The translations under genes and the position numbers were made by a program. This document shows, one piece after another, positions 52,599-62,108 of a stretch of DNA of 64,000 nt. Below the pieces are notes generated by a model. It did no database searches. It had not been told where the DNA came from and saw nothing but the letters and a program-made list of their open reading frames with translations. Source of the DNA: Crossiella sp. CA-258035 (GTDB lineage: Bacteria > Actinomycetota > Actinomycetes > Mycobacteriales > Pseudonocardiaceae); the NCBI RefSeq assembly GCF_030064675.1, contig NZ_CP116413.1:8151501-8215500 (forward strand), in the 5' to 3' direction. Position 1 is the first letter of the stretch; each line of letters opens with the position of its first letter.

Positions 52599-53956
52599 GC
52601 GGTTCTCCTGTCGGCTTTCTCCGCACCGGGGGTGCGCAGCAGGTGGGCGGTGGCGTAGGAGCGCCACGGCCGCCAGGCCCTGGCGCGGGCGGTCAGCGCG
52701 GGGTCGGGCACCCGCCAGACGTCCGGCGCGCCCAGCACCCTGGTGACGATCTCCGCGGCCATCGCGGGGGTGATCGCGGGGTAGGTCAACAGCTCCGCGG
52801 TCAGCTCGTCGGTCTCCCGGCCCAGGTGCACGTCCAGCGAGCCGTCGGCCAGCGCGGCCACCACCTCGCGTTCCGGGGCACTCAGCTCGGTGGCCAGCAC
52901 GGCGGCGGCGGTGGGGAACAGCGTGGTCAGCGGGCCGTCCGGGGTGGCCAGCGGCTCGCCGGGCGGCAGCGCGGGCAGCAGGGCGCGCAGCACCGTCTCC
53001 GCGCCGTCCACGCTGCCGGGCACCCGGACACCCGGCGCGGCCGCGACCAGCGGGGCCAGCAGCGGGTCCGCGCCGAGCAGCTCGTCCACCGCGCTCGGGT
53101 CGGCGTCCAGGTCGAGCAGCCGCCGGACCCTGGACACCGCGCTGCCCAGGTCGCGCAGGTCGGTCAGGTTCAGCGTGCAGGCCACGTGCGCCGGACCGGG
53201 CGCCAGCCACACCGTGGCCGGTCCGTGCGGCAGCCGCAGGGTGCGGCCGTACCGACCGGGCTCAGCCCGCTCCACACCGGGAATCGCCTGCGCGGCAAGG
53301 GTTTCCAGCAGGCCGTCGGCGTCGAAGGGCAGCCGGAACGGCAGTCGCAGGTTGATCGCGCCGGGCCGGGCGGGCGCTTCCGCGCGACGGCGGCGCTGGG
53401 CTTCGGCGCGCAGCTGGGTCGGGTTGACCGCGAACACCGCGCGGATGGTGTCGTTGAACTGCCGCACGCTGGCGAACCCGGCGGCGAAGGCGACGTCGGC
53501 GAAGGTCAGCTCGGTGGTCTCGATCAGCAGCCGGGCCGCGTGCGCCCGGTGCGCGCGGGCCAGCGCCAGCGGACCCGCGCCCAACTCGGTGGTCAGCACC
53601 CTGGTCAGGTGCCGTTCGGAGTAGCCGAGCCGGGTGGCCAGGCCGGGCACGCCGTCGCGCTCCACCACCCCGTCGGTGATCAGCCGCATGGCGCGGGCGG
53701 CCAGGTCGGCGCGCAGGTTCCACTCCGGTGAGCCGGGCACCGCGTCCGGCAGGCAGCGGCGGCAGGCCCGGAAACCGGCGGTCTGCGCGGCCGCCGCGGT
53801 GAGGTGGAACTCGACGTTGCGGCGCTTGGGCGTGACCGCGGGGCAGGACGGGCGGCAGTAGATGCCCGTGGTGCGCACCGCGAAGACGAAACAGCCGTCG
53901 AACCGGGCGTCGCGAGCGGCGACGGAGCGGTAGGCGCGTTCCGGGTCGAGGAGCAT
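52595..53956 (-). CDS. Ada-AlkA fusion: adaptive-response regulator and 3-methyladenine glycosylase II
   Basis: This 453-aa protein joins three parts: an Ada zinc-thiolate N-domain (CFVFAVRTTGIYCRPSC with Cys34 as the likely methyl acceptor, then ACRRCLPD), an AraC-type HTH (AARLLIETTELTFADVAFAAGF and FNDTIRAVF) and an AlkA glycosylase (IPGVERAEPGRYGRTL, PAITPAMAAEIVTRVLGAPD). It senses DNA methyl-phosphotriesters, activates transcription and excises alkylated bases. ATG 53956 is chosen. Confidence 0.93.
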   Translation of the reverse strand: MLLDPERAYRSVAARDARFDGCFVFAVRTTGIYCRPSCPAVTPKRRNVEFHLTAAAAQTAGFRACRRCLPDAVPGSPEWNLRADLAARAMRLITDGVVERDGVPGLATRLGYSERHLTRVLTTELGAGPLALARAHRAHAARLLIETTELTFADVAFAAGFASVRQFNDTIRAVFAVNPTQLRAEAQRRRRAEAPARPGAINLRLPFRLPFDADGLLETLAAQAIPGVERAEPGRYGRTLRLPHGPATVWLAPGPAHVACTLNLTDLRDLGSAVSRVRRLLDLDADPSAVDELLGADPLLAPLVAAAPGVRVPGSVDGAETVLRALLPALPPGEPLATPDGPLTTLFPTAAAVLATELSAPEREVVAALADGSLDVHLGRETDELTAELLTYPAITPAMAAEIVTRVLGAPDVWRVPDPALTARARAWRPWRSYATAHLLRTPGAEKADRRTA

Positions 53957-54019
53957 GGCACCGATCCTGCCAGCGCCGACACCCACCCGCTGGCGGAAAT
54001 CGGACACCACGTTCACGGC

Positions 54020-56977
54020 CTAGACGGTGATCTCCAGGGTGGAGCCGGTGCGCGCCTTGCGCACCCGCAGCCGGGTCGGGATCCGGGTGCGCAGCTCCTC
54101 CACGTGCGAGACCAGGCCGACCACCCGGCCGCCCGCGCGCAGCTCGTCCAGGGTGTCCATCACCAGGTCCAGGGTGTCCGCGTCCAGGGTGCCGAAGCCC
54201 TCGTCCACGAACAGGGTGTCCAGCACCGCGCCGCCGGTCTCCGCGGCCACCACGTCGGCCAGGCCCAGCGCCAGCGACAGCGAGGCCAGGAAGGACTCGC
54301 CGCCGGAGAGCGTCTTGGCCGGGCGCTGCTGCCCGGAGTACTCGTCCAGCACGTCCAGCCCGAGCCCGCCCCTGGTGCCGCGCGGACCGGCCACATCGCT
54401 GTGCACGAAGGCGTAGCGGCCCTGGCTCATCCGCCGCAGCCGGTGCGTGGCCGCCTCGGCGACCTCCTCCAGCCTGGCTGCCAGCACGTAGGAGCGCAGC
54501 GACATCTTGCGGCTGTTCTGGCCGCGCCCGTTGACCACGTCGGCCAGTGCGGCCAGCTCGCTGTGCGCGGCCTGCACCGGGGCCAGCTCGGCCAGCGCGT
54601 GACTGAGCCGGCCGGCCAGCTCGTCCACCTGGCGCTTGCGGTCGGCCGCCGCCCTGGCCCGGGCCACCGCCGCCTCGGCGGCCTGCCTGGCCAGCCGGGC
54701 CGCCTCGCGCGGCTCGGTCAGGTCGACCTCGGTGTCCGGGCTGACCTCGGCCAGCTCGGCCAGCACCGAGCGGGCCGCGGCCTCCCGGTCGTCGAACTCG
54801 CGCAGCCGCCGCTGCACCTCGGCGAACTTCGCCTCCGGCCGGACCGCGGCCAATGCCGTTGGCACATCGGCGAACCCGGCCGCGCTGACCGCCTCGGCCA
54901 GCTCCCGCCGCTGTTCGGCCACCCGCCGCCGCGCCTCCGCGAGCGCGCCCCTGGCCTGGGCCAGGGTCTCCACCGCGGCGGCGAAGTCGAGCAGGTGCTG
55001 CCGCCGGGCGGCCACGTCCGGGTGCTCGCCGCGCGCGACCTCCAGCCGGTCCGCCCGCGCGTCGATGGTGTCGGTCAGCGTGGCCTGTTCGGCGCCGAGC
55101 ACGGCCACCTGCTGCTCCGCCGCGGCCAGCTTCTCCCGCAGCCGCTCGGCCTCGGCCTCCAGCTCGGCCACCGCGCCGACCTTGGCACCGACCGTGGCCT
55201 TGGCCGCGGTGGCCGCGCGCAGCTCCGCCTCGGCCGCACCGAACGCCGTCTCCAGCGCGTCGATCTCGTTGTCCCCCAGGCGTTCCCGCAGCGCGGCCAG
55301 CTCCTGCGCGGCCTGCTGGGCGGCGCGCAGCGTCTCGTCCCTGCGCTCGGCGGTCCTGGCCTCGGCGACCTCGGCGGCGCGCTCGTCCTCGGCCCGCACC
55401 CGGTCGGCCACCGCACCGGCCGGCGCCGGGTGCTCGGTGCCGCCGCACACCGGGCAGGACTCGCCGGAGCGCAGTCCTTCGGCGAGCTCGGCGGCCATGC
55501 CGTCCAGCCGCCGCTGCCGCAGCAGCTGCCGCCGGTCCCTGGCCTCCTGGTGCTCGTCCACCGCCTGCCGGTGCGCGTCGGCGGCCCGCTCGGCCGCGGT
55601 CGCCGCCGCGGGCAGCCGCCGCGCGTCCGTGCGCAGCGCGGCCAGCTCCGCCCGCCGGGCCGCCACCCCGTCCAGCCGGGCCGCCGCCTCCCGGGCCGCG
55701 TCCAGCGCGGTCCTGGCCGCCCGCAACCGTTCCGGCAGCGTGCCCAGCGCCTCGGTGTGCTGCTTGACCTGCCGCCGCGCCTGCTCCGCCTCGGTCTCCA
55801 CCTGGACCAGCCGCTGCCGGTCGGCCAGCTGCCGCCCCGCCTCGGCCACCAGCCCGGCCAGCTCGCCAGCGGACTCCCGGTGCCCGGCGGCCAGCTCCCG
55901 CAGCCGGTCCACTTCACTGTCCACAATGGACTCGTCAAAGCGGGCCAGCCCGGCACGCGCCCCGGTCGCGGACTCCGCCGCCTCGGCCAGCTCCCGCTCG
56001 ATCCGGGCCAGCACCCGCTGCGCGGCCTGCACCGGCACCGCGCGCCTGGCCTGCGCCAGCTCCTCGGCCCACCTGGCCCGGTCGGCCGCGGCCGCCTCGA
56101 CCTCGGCCAGCTCCGCCCGCGCCCTGACCACCCGGCGCACCCGCTCGGCCAGCGCGGTCCGCTCGCCAAGCACGGCGTCCGCCCGCTCCCGCCCGGCCTG
56201 CGCTTCCTGTTCTGCCGCAACGGTTCCGGCCAGCTCGGCGGCCGCGGCCGCGGTCACCTCGGCCAGCCAGTCCTGCTCGCTCTGCTCCTCGCCCGGGTCG
56301 GCCCCCGCGGCCTGCGCGAGCCGGGCCACCAGCGCCCTGGTGTCCTGTTGCCTGGCCTCCAGCTTGCGCCAGGAGTCCTGGCGGCGGTTGGCGAACCAGG
56401 CCTCGATCTGGCCGAAGCGCTCGGTGCCGAACAGCTTCTCCAGCAGCTTCTGCCGCTCGTCGGTGTCCGAGCGCAGGAACCGGGCGAACTCGCCCTGCGG
56501 CAGCAGCACCACCTGGAAGAACTGCTCGGCGGTCATGCCGACCAGCCGCTCCACCGTGCGCGCGATCTCGTCGATCCGGGACAGGCCCTCGGGACTCTGC
56601 CCGGACGGCGCGTCGCCGACCCAGGTCAGCGAGGCCTTGGCGTTCTGCTTGGTGAACCCGGTGCCGCGGGTCTTGGGCCGCTGGTACTCCGGTGTGCGGG
56701 CGATCCGCAGCCGGTGGCCCTGCACGGTCAGCTCCAGCGCCACCTCGGTCGGATCGGCCGGGTCGGCGTAGTCGCAGCGCAGCCGCTTGGCCTCGTTGCG
56801 CGCACCCGGCACCTTGCCGAACAGGGCGAAGGCGACCGCGTCCAGCAGCGTGGTCTTGCCCGCGCCGGTGTCGCCGTGCAGCAGGAACAGCCCGTCGATG
56901 CCGAGCGCGTCGAAGTCCACCGTCTCCCGGCGCGGGTACGGCCCGAAGGCCGCCACCTCCAGCACGTGCAGCCTCAT
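54020..56977 (-). CDS. sbcC: Exonuclease subunit SbcC
   Basis: This 985-aa SMC-like ATPase has Walker A GDTGAGKTTLLDAV near residue 36, long coiled coils, the zinc hook CPVCGG in the middle, and signature TLSGGESFLASLSLAL and Walker B DTLFVDEGFGTLD near the C-terminus. With SbcD it cleaves DNA hairpins and ends. ATG 56977 overlaps the sbcD stop by 4 bp. Confidence 0.95.
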   Translation of the reverse strand: MRLHVLEVAAFGPYPRRETVDFDALGIDGLFLLHGDTGAGKTTLLDAVAFALFGKVPGARNEAKRLRCDYADPADPTEVALELTVQGHRLRIARTPEYQRPKTRGTGFTKQNAKASLTWVGDAPSGQSPEGLSRIDEIARTVERLVGMTAEQFFQVVLLPQGEFARFLRSDTDERQKLLEKLFGTERFGQIEAWFANRRQDSWRKLEARQQDTRALVARLAQAAGADPGEEQSEQDWLAEVTAAAAAELAGTVAAEQEAQAGRERADAVLGERTALAERVRRVVRARAELAEVEAAAADRARWAEELAQARRAVPVQAAQRVLARIERELAEAAESATGARAGLARFDESIVDSEVDRLRELAAGHRESAGELAGLVAEAGRQLADRQRLVQVETEAEQARRQVKQHTEALGTLPERLRAARTALDAAREAAARLDGVAARRAELAALRTDARRLPAAATAAERAADAHRQAVDEHQEARDRRQLLRQRRLDGMAAELAEGLRSGESCPVCGGTEHPAPAGAVADRVRAEDERAAEVAEARTAERRDETLRAAQQAAQELAALRERLGDNEIDALETAFGAAEAELRAATAAKATVGAKVGAVAELEAEAERLREKLAAAEQQVAVLGAEQATLTDTIDARADRLEVARGEHPDVAARRQHLLDFAAAVETLAQARGALAEARRRVAEQRRELAEAVSAAGFADVPTALAAVRPEAKFAEVQRRLREFDDREAAARSVLAELAEVSPDTEVDLTEPREAARLARQAAEAAVARARAAADRKRQVDELAGRLSHALAELAPVQAAHSELAALADVVNGRGQNSRKMSLRSYVLAARLEEVAEAATHRLRRMSQGRYAFVHSDVAGPRGTRGGLGLDVLDEYSGQQRPAKTLSGGESFLASLSLALGLADVVAAETGGAVLDTLFVDEGFGTLDADTLDLVMDTLDELRAGGRVVGLVSHVEELRTRIPTRLRVRKARTGSTLEITV

Positions 56978-58119
56978 GCCTCGCTCCCCCGCACCGACTC
57001 GATCGCCGAGGTCAGCAGGGCCAGCTCGCGCTCGTTCGGCGGCGCGCCCCGGCAGTCGTCGACGAACCGCTCGGCGATCTGGTTGTCCGTGCGGCCGCGC
57101 ACCGCGGCCACGTAGCGCAGCTCGGCGTCGCCGCCGCCCTCGGGCTTGAAGTCCAGGTGCACCGCGTGCGGGAAGCGCTGTTGCAGGCGGCGCATGGCCT
57201 CCAACGGGCGGACCGGGTCGGTCAGGGTGAGCGAGAGGTAGCACTCCTCCAGCTCGGTGTAGTCCGGTTCGCTGAGCAGCTCCTCGATCCGCCCGGTCAC
57301 CGTGGCCAGCTTGCGCGGCACCGGCAGCGACTTGCGCTCGACCCCGGCCAGGCCGTGCGCGCCCAGCTCGACCAGCCAGACCGCCTTGTGGTGGCGGGCC
57401 TCGGAGAAGGAGTAGGCCAGCGGGCTGCCGGAGTAGCGCAGGTGCTCGGCCAGCACCTGCGGGCCGTGCAGGTGGCCAAGCGCCACGTAGTCCACCCCGT
57501 CGAAGGTGCCGCCCGCGACGTGTTCCACCCCGCCCACGGTGATCCGCCGCTCGGACTCCGATGCCTCGCCGCCGACCACGAACGCGTGCGAGAGCACCAC
57601 CGAGCGCACGCCCTCGCCGCGCCCGGCCAGGTCCGCGCGGATCCGGCGCATGGCCTCGGCGAGCACCGCCTCGTGTCCCCGGCAGCCGGTGAGCTCCAGC
57701 GCGTGCAGGGCCGGATCCGGGTCCAGGTAAGGGATTCCGTAGCAGGCGACCGGCCCGTGCGCATCGGCCAGCAGCACCGGCTGGTGCAGGCTCGCGATCC
57801 TGGTGCACAGGTGCAGGCCGCCCGCGCGGGCGAACCCGCCGAAGGCGCCCAGCCGCTGCGCGGAGTCGTGGTTGCCGCTGATCAGCACGATGTCCGCGCC
57901 CGCGGTCCTGATCGCGGTGAGGATGCGCTGACAGGTCTCCACGGCCTCGGCCGAGGGCACCGCGCGGTCGTAGAGGTCGCCCGCGATCAGCACCGCGTCG
58001 ATCCGCTCGTCCGCCACCACATCGGCCAGCCCGGTGAGCACCGACTCCTGTTCGGCCAGCAGGTCGCGGCCGTGGAAGGTGCGCCCGACATGCCAGTCCG
58101 AGGTGTGCAGGAGCCGCAT
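56974..58119 (-). CDS. sbcD: Exonuclease subunit SbcD
   Basis: This 381-aa metallophosphoesterase (Mre11-like) shows SDWHVGRTF, AGDLYDRAVPS, ISGNHDSAQRLG and GHLHGPQ, the metal-binding motifs. It partners SbcC, which is coupled to it by a 4-bp overlap. ATG 58119 is 7 nt from TAGGTT on the minus strand, consistent with a leaderless message, and lies beside a 157-bp inverted repeat. Confidence 0.95.
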   Translation of the reverse strand: MRLLHTSDWHVGRTFHGRDLLAEQESVLTGLADVVADERIDAVLIAGDLYDRAVPSAEAVETCQRILTAIRTAGADIVLISGNHDSAQRLGAFGGFARAGGLHLCTRIASLHQPVLLADAHGPVACYGIPYLDPDPALHALELTGCRGHEAVLAEAMRRIRADLAGRGEGVRSVVLSHAFVVGGEASESERRITVGGVEHVAGGTFDGVDYVALGHLHGPQVLAEHLRYSGSPLAYSFSEARHHKAVWLVELGAHGLAGVERKSLPVPRKLATVTGRIEELLSEPDYTELEECYLSLTLTDPVRPLEAMRRLQQRFPHAVHLDFKPEGGGDAELRYVAAVRGRTDNQIAERFVDDCRGAPPNERELALLTSAIESVRGSEA

Positions 58120-58126
58120 GGCCAAC

Positions 58127-58132
58127 AACCTA
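58127..58132 (-). promoter_or_regulatory. -10 element for leaderless sbcD
   Basis: TAGGTT on the minus strand lies 7 nt before the sbcD ATG. The large inverted repeat begins 3 bp further upstream. Confidence 0.4.
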
Positions 58133-58134
58133 GT

Positions 58135-58291
58135 GGCTCGGTTCGGGACGGTTGCCGGGTGTCGGCCGTGCCACGGCGCGAGCGGCAAGGCGCCGGGGCA
58201 CCCTCGTACCGGGTTGTACGTGGGTGTCCCGGCAACGCCGCCGGTCGCGTCGTGGCGCGGTCGAGACCTGGTGACCGTCCCGAACCGAGCC
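58135..58291. repeat. 157-bp inverted repeat with 18-bp perfect ends (MITE-like)
   Basis: The terminal 18 bases (58135-58152 and 58274-58291, beginning GGCTCGGTTC) are perfect inverted copies. Most of the interior also pairs imperfectly, down to a CGTAC/GTACG apical stem near 58205-58220. Paired bases changed on both sides of the stem suggest selection for structure. It fills the 222-bp gap between divergent sbcD and rmuC. No transposase or target duplication is evident. Confidence 0.75.
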
Positions 58292-58341
58292 GCTGGGGCC
58301 GCTGGCGAACACTGTCGGTGGGTGGGTCCATCATCGAGGGT

Positions 58342-59289
58342 GTGACCGAAGTGATCACCACTGCGCTGGTCGTCCTGACCCTCGTCCTCATCGGGGCGCT
58401 GGTGCTGCTGTGGCGGCTGTACAACGACTCCGTGCGGCGCACCGACGCCGCGCTGGCCATGGTCGAGGGCGAGCGGGAGCGGGCCGCGCAGCACCAGCGG
58501 GCCCTGCACCGGTGGGAGGTGGCGTTCTCCTCGGTCACTGGAAGGGGTGAACTCGGCGAGCAGGTGCTGGTGGAGACCGCTCGCGCGCTGGGCCTGCGCG
58601 AGGGGCTGCACTTCTCCCTGCAGACCGACCTGGCCGGCGGCGGTTCGGCCAAACCGGACCTGGTGCTGACGGTCAGCGGCGGGCGGCAGGTGCCGGTGGA
58701 CGCCAAGGCCAGCCTCGCGGTGTGGATGGAGGCGGCCGAGACCGACGACGCCGGCGAGCGGGCCGAGGCGCTGCGGGTGCACGTGCGCAACATCCGCTCG
58801 CGCGCGGCGGAGCTGGCCGGCAAGGGCTACCAGCGCTGGGCGGACGCCATCTACGGGACGATCATGTTCGTGCCCTCGGACGCGGCGGTGGTCTCGGCCA
58901 TGGACACCGACCCGAACCTGCTGCCCTGGCTGCTGGACCGGCGGATCTTCCTGTGCGGCCCCACCGGTTTCGCGGTGCTGGCCTCGGCCGCGCTGTTCGC
59001 CGCCACCGAGCGGACGCTGGCGCAGGACGTGGAGGCGGTGCGCGGGCAGGCGGCCAAGGCGCACCGGGCGGCCACCGGCGCGGTGGACGCGGTGAACCTG
59101 TCCAGCACGCACCTGCAGCGGTTCCTCTCCGCCCGGCGGCGGGAACTGGACGCGCTGGAGAGCTTCCGCAGCGCGGCCCAGCCGCTGACCGAGGCCGCGG
59201 CCAGCCCGACTCCCGTGCCGGGGATTCGCCGGGCGGAGGAGCTGACCGTGGGCGGTCCCACAGCTGAAGAGGAGGAGAGCGCCAGTTGA
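58342..59289 (+). CDS. rmuC: RmuC family DNA recombination protein
   Basis: This 315-aa protein has an N-terminal transmembrane helix (TALVVLTLVLIGALVLLWRLY) and the RmuC nuclease-like domain (KPDLVLTVSGGRQVPVDAKAS with the PD-(D/E)XK-type acidic residues, then RWADAIYGTIMFVPSD). RmuC limits recombination at inverted repeats, fitting the repeat upstream. GTG 58342 has GAGGG nearby. A start 24 nt upstream is possible. Confidence 0.88.
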   Translation: MTEVITTALVVLTLVLIGALVLLWRLYNDSVRRTDAALAMVEGERERAAQHQRALHRWEVAFSSVTGRGELGEQVLVETARALGLREGLHFSLQTDLAGGGSAKPDLVLTVSGGRQVPVDAKASLAVWMEAAETDDAGERAEALRVHVRNIRSRAAELAGKGYQRWADAIYGTIMFVPSDAAVVSAMDTDPNLLPWLLDRRIFLCGPTGFAVLASAALFAATERTLAQDVEAVRGQAAKAHRAATGAVDAVNLSSTHLQRFLSARRRELDALESFRSAAQPLTEAAASPTPVPGIRRAEELTVGGPTAEEEESAS

Positions 59290-59460
59290 GTTGATCTTCT
59301 AACTGAATATCCGCGCTGGTTGGAGTGTGTGCGACTGCGCTGGTCAAGGTCCGTTTCGGGGCCGTTGGGCGGAAGCCGGTTGCCCTACCCGGCAGTTACC
59401 CAGCAGACTCGATCGCACCCAGTCCAGCGCGCGTCCGGGCACACCCTCTACCGGACGGGC

Positions 59461-59466
59461 TAACGT
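59461..59466 (+). promoter_or_regulatory. -10 element for leaderless DUF6542 gene
   Basis: TAACGT lies 7 nt before GTG 59474, which lacks a ribosome site. Confidence 0.4.
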
Positions 59467-59473
59467 GTCACGC

Positions 59474-60370
59474 GTGACCACCACCCGCGACCGTCGAAGC
59501 GACGTGGAACAGGACCGAGCGGAGTCCGACTGGGCCTACCTGTCCCTGTTCGGCTCCTCCCGGGGCGTGCCCTGGTGGGCCGCGGTGTTGCTCGCCTTCG
59601 GGGTGTCCCTGCTCGCCGCCTTCGTCAACCGGGCGCCCAACGGCGAGCTCGGCTGGATCTTCAAGAGCGGCTACTTCCTCAGTTGTGTCGTCGCGGTGTG
59701 CTGGGTGCAGCGCAAGAGCCTGTTCGGCCCCATGGTGCAACCGCCGCTGGTCGCGGTGATCGTGGTGCCCGCCGTCGCGCTGATCAGCTCCACCGCACCG
59801 CCCTCCGGCGGCATGACCGCGCGCCTGCTGACCGTGGCCCAGCCACTGGTCACCTCATTCCCGGCGATGGCGGTCACCACCGCCGCGACGGTGATCCTGG
59901 GCGTGGTCCGGATCTTCCTGCAGAAGCGGCCCGCCGCCGCGGCAGAGGCTCGGCCGGCCCGGCCGCGGCCGGTCCCCGAGGAGGACGAGCCGGTGCGCAG
60001 GTCAGCCGGTGGCCGCGCGCCCGCGCCGAGGCCGCAGCCCGGTGGCCGCCCGGCCCCGAGGGACGGCGCGCCGGCCCCCAGGGGCGGCGGCGCGCCCGGC
60101 AGCGGTGGCGCGGCCGGTGGCCGGGGCGCTGGTGGCCGCGGTGCCGCCGGTGGCGCGGCTGGTGGACGAGCCGGTGGCGGTCGCGATGCCGGTGGTGGCC
60201 CGGCAGGCGGCCGCGGTGGCGCGGCAGGCGGTGGGCGGCCGGTGCCGCCCCGGGGCGGTCAGCCCGGCCGTCAGCAGCCGCCTCCGCCGCAGCGCGGTGG
60301 CCCGCCGCCCAGGACCGGCGGCCAGCCGCCCGCACCGCGCAGGCGCCCGCCTCGGGACGACGACTACTGA
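59474..60370 (+). CDS. DUF6542 membrane protein with Gly/Pro/Arg-rich tail
   Basis: This 298-aa protein has four transmembrane helices in the first ~150 residues, matching DUF6542 (Rv1111c-like, next to ispH in mycobacteria). The last ~130 residues are low-complexity Gly, Pro, Arg and Ala, and likely disordered and basic. Function is unknown. A second in-frame GTG at 59465 could be the start. Confidence 0.82.
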   Translation: MTTTRDRRSDVEQDRAESDWAYLSLFGSSRGVPWWAAVLLAFGVSLLAAFVNRAPNGELGWIFKSGYFLSCVVAVCWVQRKSLFGPMVQPPLVAVIVVPAVALISSTAPPSGGMTARLLTVAQPLVTSFPAMAVTTAATVILGVVRIFLQKRPAAAAEARPARPRPVPEEDEPVRRSAGGRAPAPRPQPGGRPAPRDGAPAPRGGGAPGSGGAAGGRGAGGRGAAGGAAGGRAGGGRDAGGGPAGGRGGAAGGGRPVPPRGGQPGRQQPPPPQRGGPPPRTGGQPPAPRRRPPRDDDY

Positions 60371-60371
60371 A

Positions 60372-60422
60372 GACAAAGCGGAAGGGCCGCTCCCGAGGTG
60401 GGAGCGGCCCTTCCGCTTTGTC
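60372..60422. terminator. Strong bidirectional terminator
   Basis: A perfect 23-bp stem (outer arm GACAAAGCGG) with a GAGGT loop lies between convergent DUF6542 and ispH genes, 1 nt after one stop and 10 nt after the other. Confidence 0.9.
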
Positions 60423-60432
60423 AGTGCGGCCG

Positions 60433-61407
60433 TCAGGACTCCTTGGCGGCCTTCTCCTTCAGCTCCTTGCGCAGCTCCCGCGGCAGCGAGAAGGTGATCT
60501 TCTCGTTGGCGGTGGTGACCGTCTCCACGTCGGCCCAGCCGCGCTCCTCCAGGTGCACGAGCAGCTTCATCACCAGCTCGTCCGGCACCGAGGCGCCGGA
60601 GGTGACGCCGATGGTGCCGACACCTTCCAGCCAGGCGTCGTCCACCTCGTGCGCGAAGTCCACCAGGTAGGCGGCCTTGGCGCCGTAGTCCAGCGCCACG
60701 TCGACCAGCCGCAGCGAGTTGGAGGAGTTCCGGGAACCGACCACCAGGACCAGGTCGCACTGCGGAGCCATCACCTTGACCGCGGTCTGGCGGTTGGAGG
60801 TGGCGTAGCAGATGTCATCGCTCGGCGGGGCCTGGAGCTCGGGGAACCGGTTCTTGAGCTGGTTCACCCGGACCATGGTCTCGTCGACCGACAACGTGGT
60901 CTGGGACAGCCAGATGACCTTGCTGGGGTCGCGGACGGTGACCTTGTCCACGTCCTCGGCGGTGTCCACGAGCTGCACGTGGTCGGGGGCCTCACCAGCG
61001 GTGCCCTCGACCTCCTCGTGCCCCTCGTGGCCGATCAGGAGGATGTCGTAGTCCTCCTTGGCGAAGCGCTTGGCCTCCTGGTGCACCTTGGTCACCAGGG
61101 GGCAGGTGGCGTCGATGGTGCGGAGGTTCCGCTCGGCCGCCTCCGCGTGCACCATCGGGGACACGCCGTGTGCCGAGAAGACCACCATGGCGCCCTCGGG
61201 CACCTCGTCGGTCTGGTCGACGAAGATCGCGCCGCGCTCGCGCAGCGTGTCCACGACGTGCTTGTTGTGCACGATTTCCTTGCGGACGTAGATGGGAGCG
61301 CCGTAGGTCTCCAACGCCTTCTCGACGGTGATCACGGCCCGGTCCACGCCGGCGCAGTAGCCGCGAGGGTTGGCCAACAGCACGCGCTTGGGCTTGGCAG
61401 TGGTCAT
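60433..61407 (-). CDS. ispH: 4-hydroxy-3-methylbut-2-enyl diphosphate reductase
   Basis: This 324-aa iron-sulfur enzyme is the last of the MEP isoprenoid pathway. The three cluster Cys are at about 18 ([11 protein letters not shown]), 102 (DATCPLVTK) and 200 ([11 protein letters not shown]), with [10 protein letters not shown] near the end. ATG 61407 is 7 nt from TACCCT, so a leaderless message is likely. Adjacency to xseA and xseB is conserved in mycobacteria. Confidence 0.96.
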   Translation of the reverse strand: MTTAKPKRVLLANPRGYCAGVDRAVITVEKALETYGAPIYVRKEIVHNKHVVDTLRERGAIFVDQTDEVPEGAMVVFSAHGVSPMVHAEAAERNLRTIDATCPLVTKVHQEAKRFAKEDYDILLIGHEGHEEVEGTAGEAPDHVQLVDTAEDVDKVTVRDPSKVIWLSQTTLSVDETMVRVNQLKNRFPELQAPPSDDICYATSNRQTAVKVMAPQCDLVLVVGSRNSSNSLRLVDVALDYGAKAAYLVDFAHEVDDAWLEGVGTIGVTSGASVPDELVMKLLVHLEERGWADVETVTTANEKITFSLPRELRKELKEKAAKES

Positions 61408-61414
61408 GCCAACC

Positions 61415-61420
61415 AGGGTA
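61415..61420 (-). promoter_or_regulatory. -10 element for leaderless ispH
   Basis: TACCCT on the minus strand lies 7 nt before the ispH ATG. Confidence 0.45.
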
Positions 61421-61547
61421 CGGAGCGTTCCGCCGGTGAGTCGATTCGATCAGGTGACCAGAAGAATTAGCGAGGTCACAGCGCACTCACCCAGATGGCG
61501 CAGCGAAAAGTTTCCCTGATCCGCCGGACTGCGGCAGGCTGTACCAC

Positions 61548-62108
61548 ATGAAACCGCTGCCACTGCCGGTCCGCGTGGCCGCCGGGCTCGCCGCGGCCGC
61601 CGTGGAGCAGGCCCGCAAGCTGCCAAGTTCACTCGCCGGGCTGCCCGTCACGGTGGCCAGCACCGCGATGCAGCTGTCCATGCGCGCCCAGCAGCACGTG
61701 ACCGAGCTCGCCATCAAGGGCGACGAGATCCTGGCCACGCTGCGCCCCGCGGAGGAGACCCCCGAATGGGCGACCTTCGACGAGGACCTGGACGACACGC
61801 CCCCGCCGGCCGCCCCGCCGAAGGCTGACGACGCCGAGCAGCTGCCCGGCCGGCAGAAGGCGGGCGAGGTCACCGTGACCGCGGCCGAGGAGCCGCCCGC
61901 CGCCGCGCAGGCCCCGGAGCCGTCCGGGAACGAGCCCGCCGGGGTGCCCGGCTACGACGCGCTCTCCCTCGCCCAGGTGCGGGCCCGGCTGCGCTGGCTC
62001 ACCGTCGAGCAGCTCGACGACCTGCTGGCCTACGAGCAGGCCACCAGGGCCCGCGAGGAGTTCGTCCGGATGCTGACCCGGCGGATCGCCACCGTGCGCG
62101 AGTCGTGA
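61548..62108 (+). CDS. Lipid droplet-associated protein (Rv1109c-like)
   Basis: This 186-aa protein has an amphipathic N-terminal helix rich in Ala/Val/Leu ([21 protein letters not shown]), a Pro/Glu-rich middle, and a C-terminal helix pair ([22 protein letters not shown]). It matches small actinobacterial proteins annotated as lipid-droplet-associated. ATG 61548 overlaps nothing; its stop overlaps the xseA GTG by 4 bp. Confidence 0.82.
   Translation: MKPLPLPVRVAAGLAAAAVEQARKLPSSLAGLPVTVASTAMQLSMRAQQHVTELAIKGDEILATLRPAEETPEWATFDEDLDDTPPPAAPPKADDAEQLPGRQKAGEVTVTAAEEPPAAAQAPEPSGNEPAGVPGYDALSLAQVRARLRWLTVEQLDDLLAYEQATRAREEFVRMLTRRIATVRES

Noticed and set aside
53804-57115. A 1103-codon open frame antisense to sbcC
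   Set aside because: Composition is a GC-rich shadow; the opposite frame has all SbcC motifs.
59432-59457. CGTCCGG/CCGGACG stem before the DUF6542 gene
   Set aside because: Seven-bp arms with a 12-nt loop are too weak to claim a terminator or operator.
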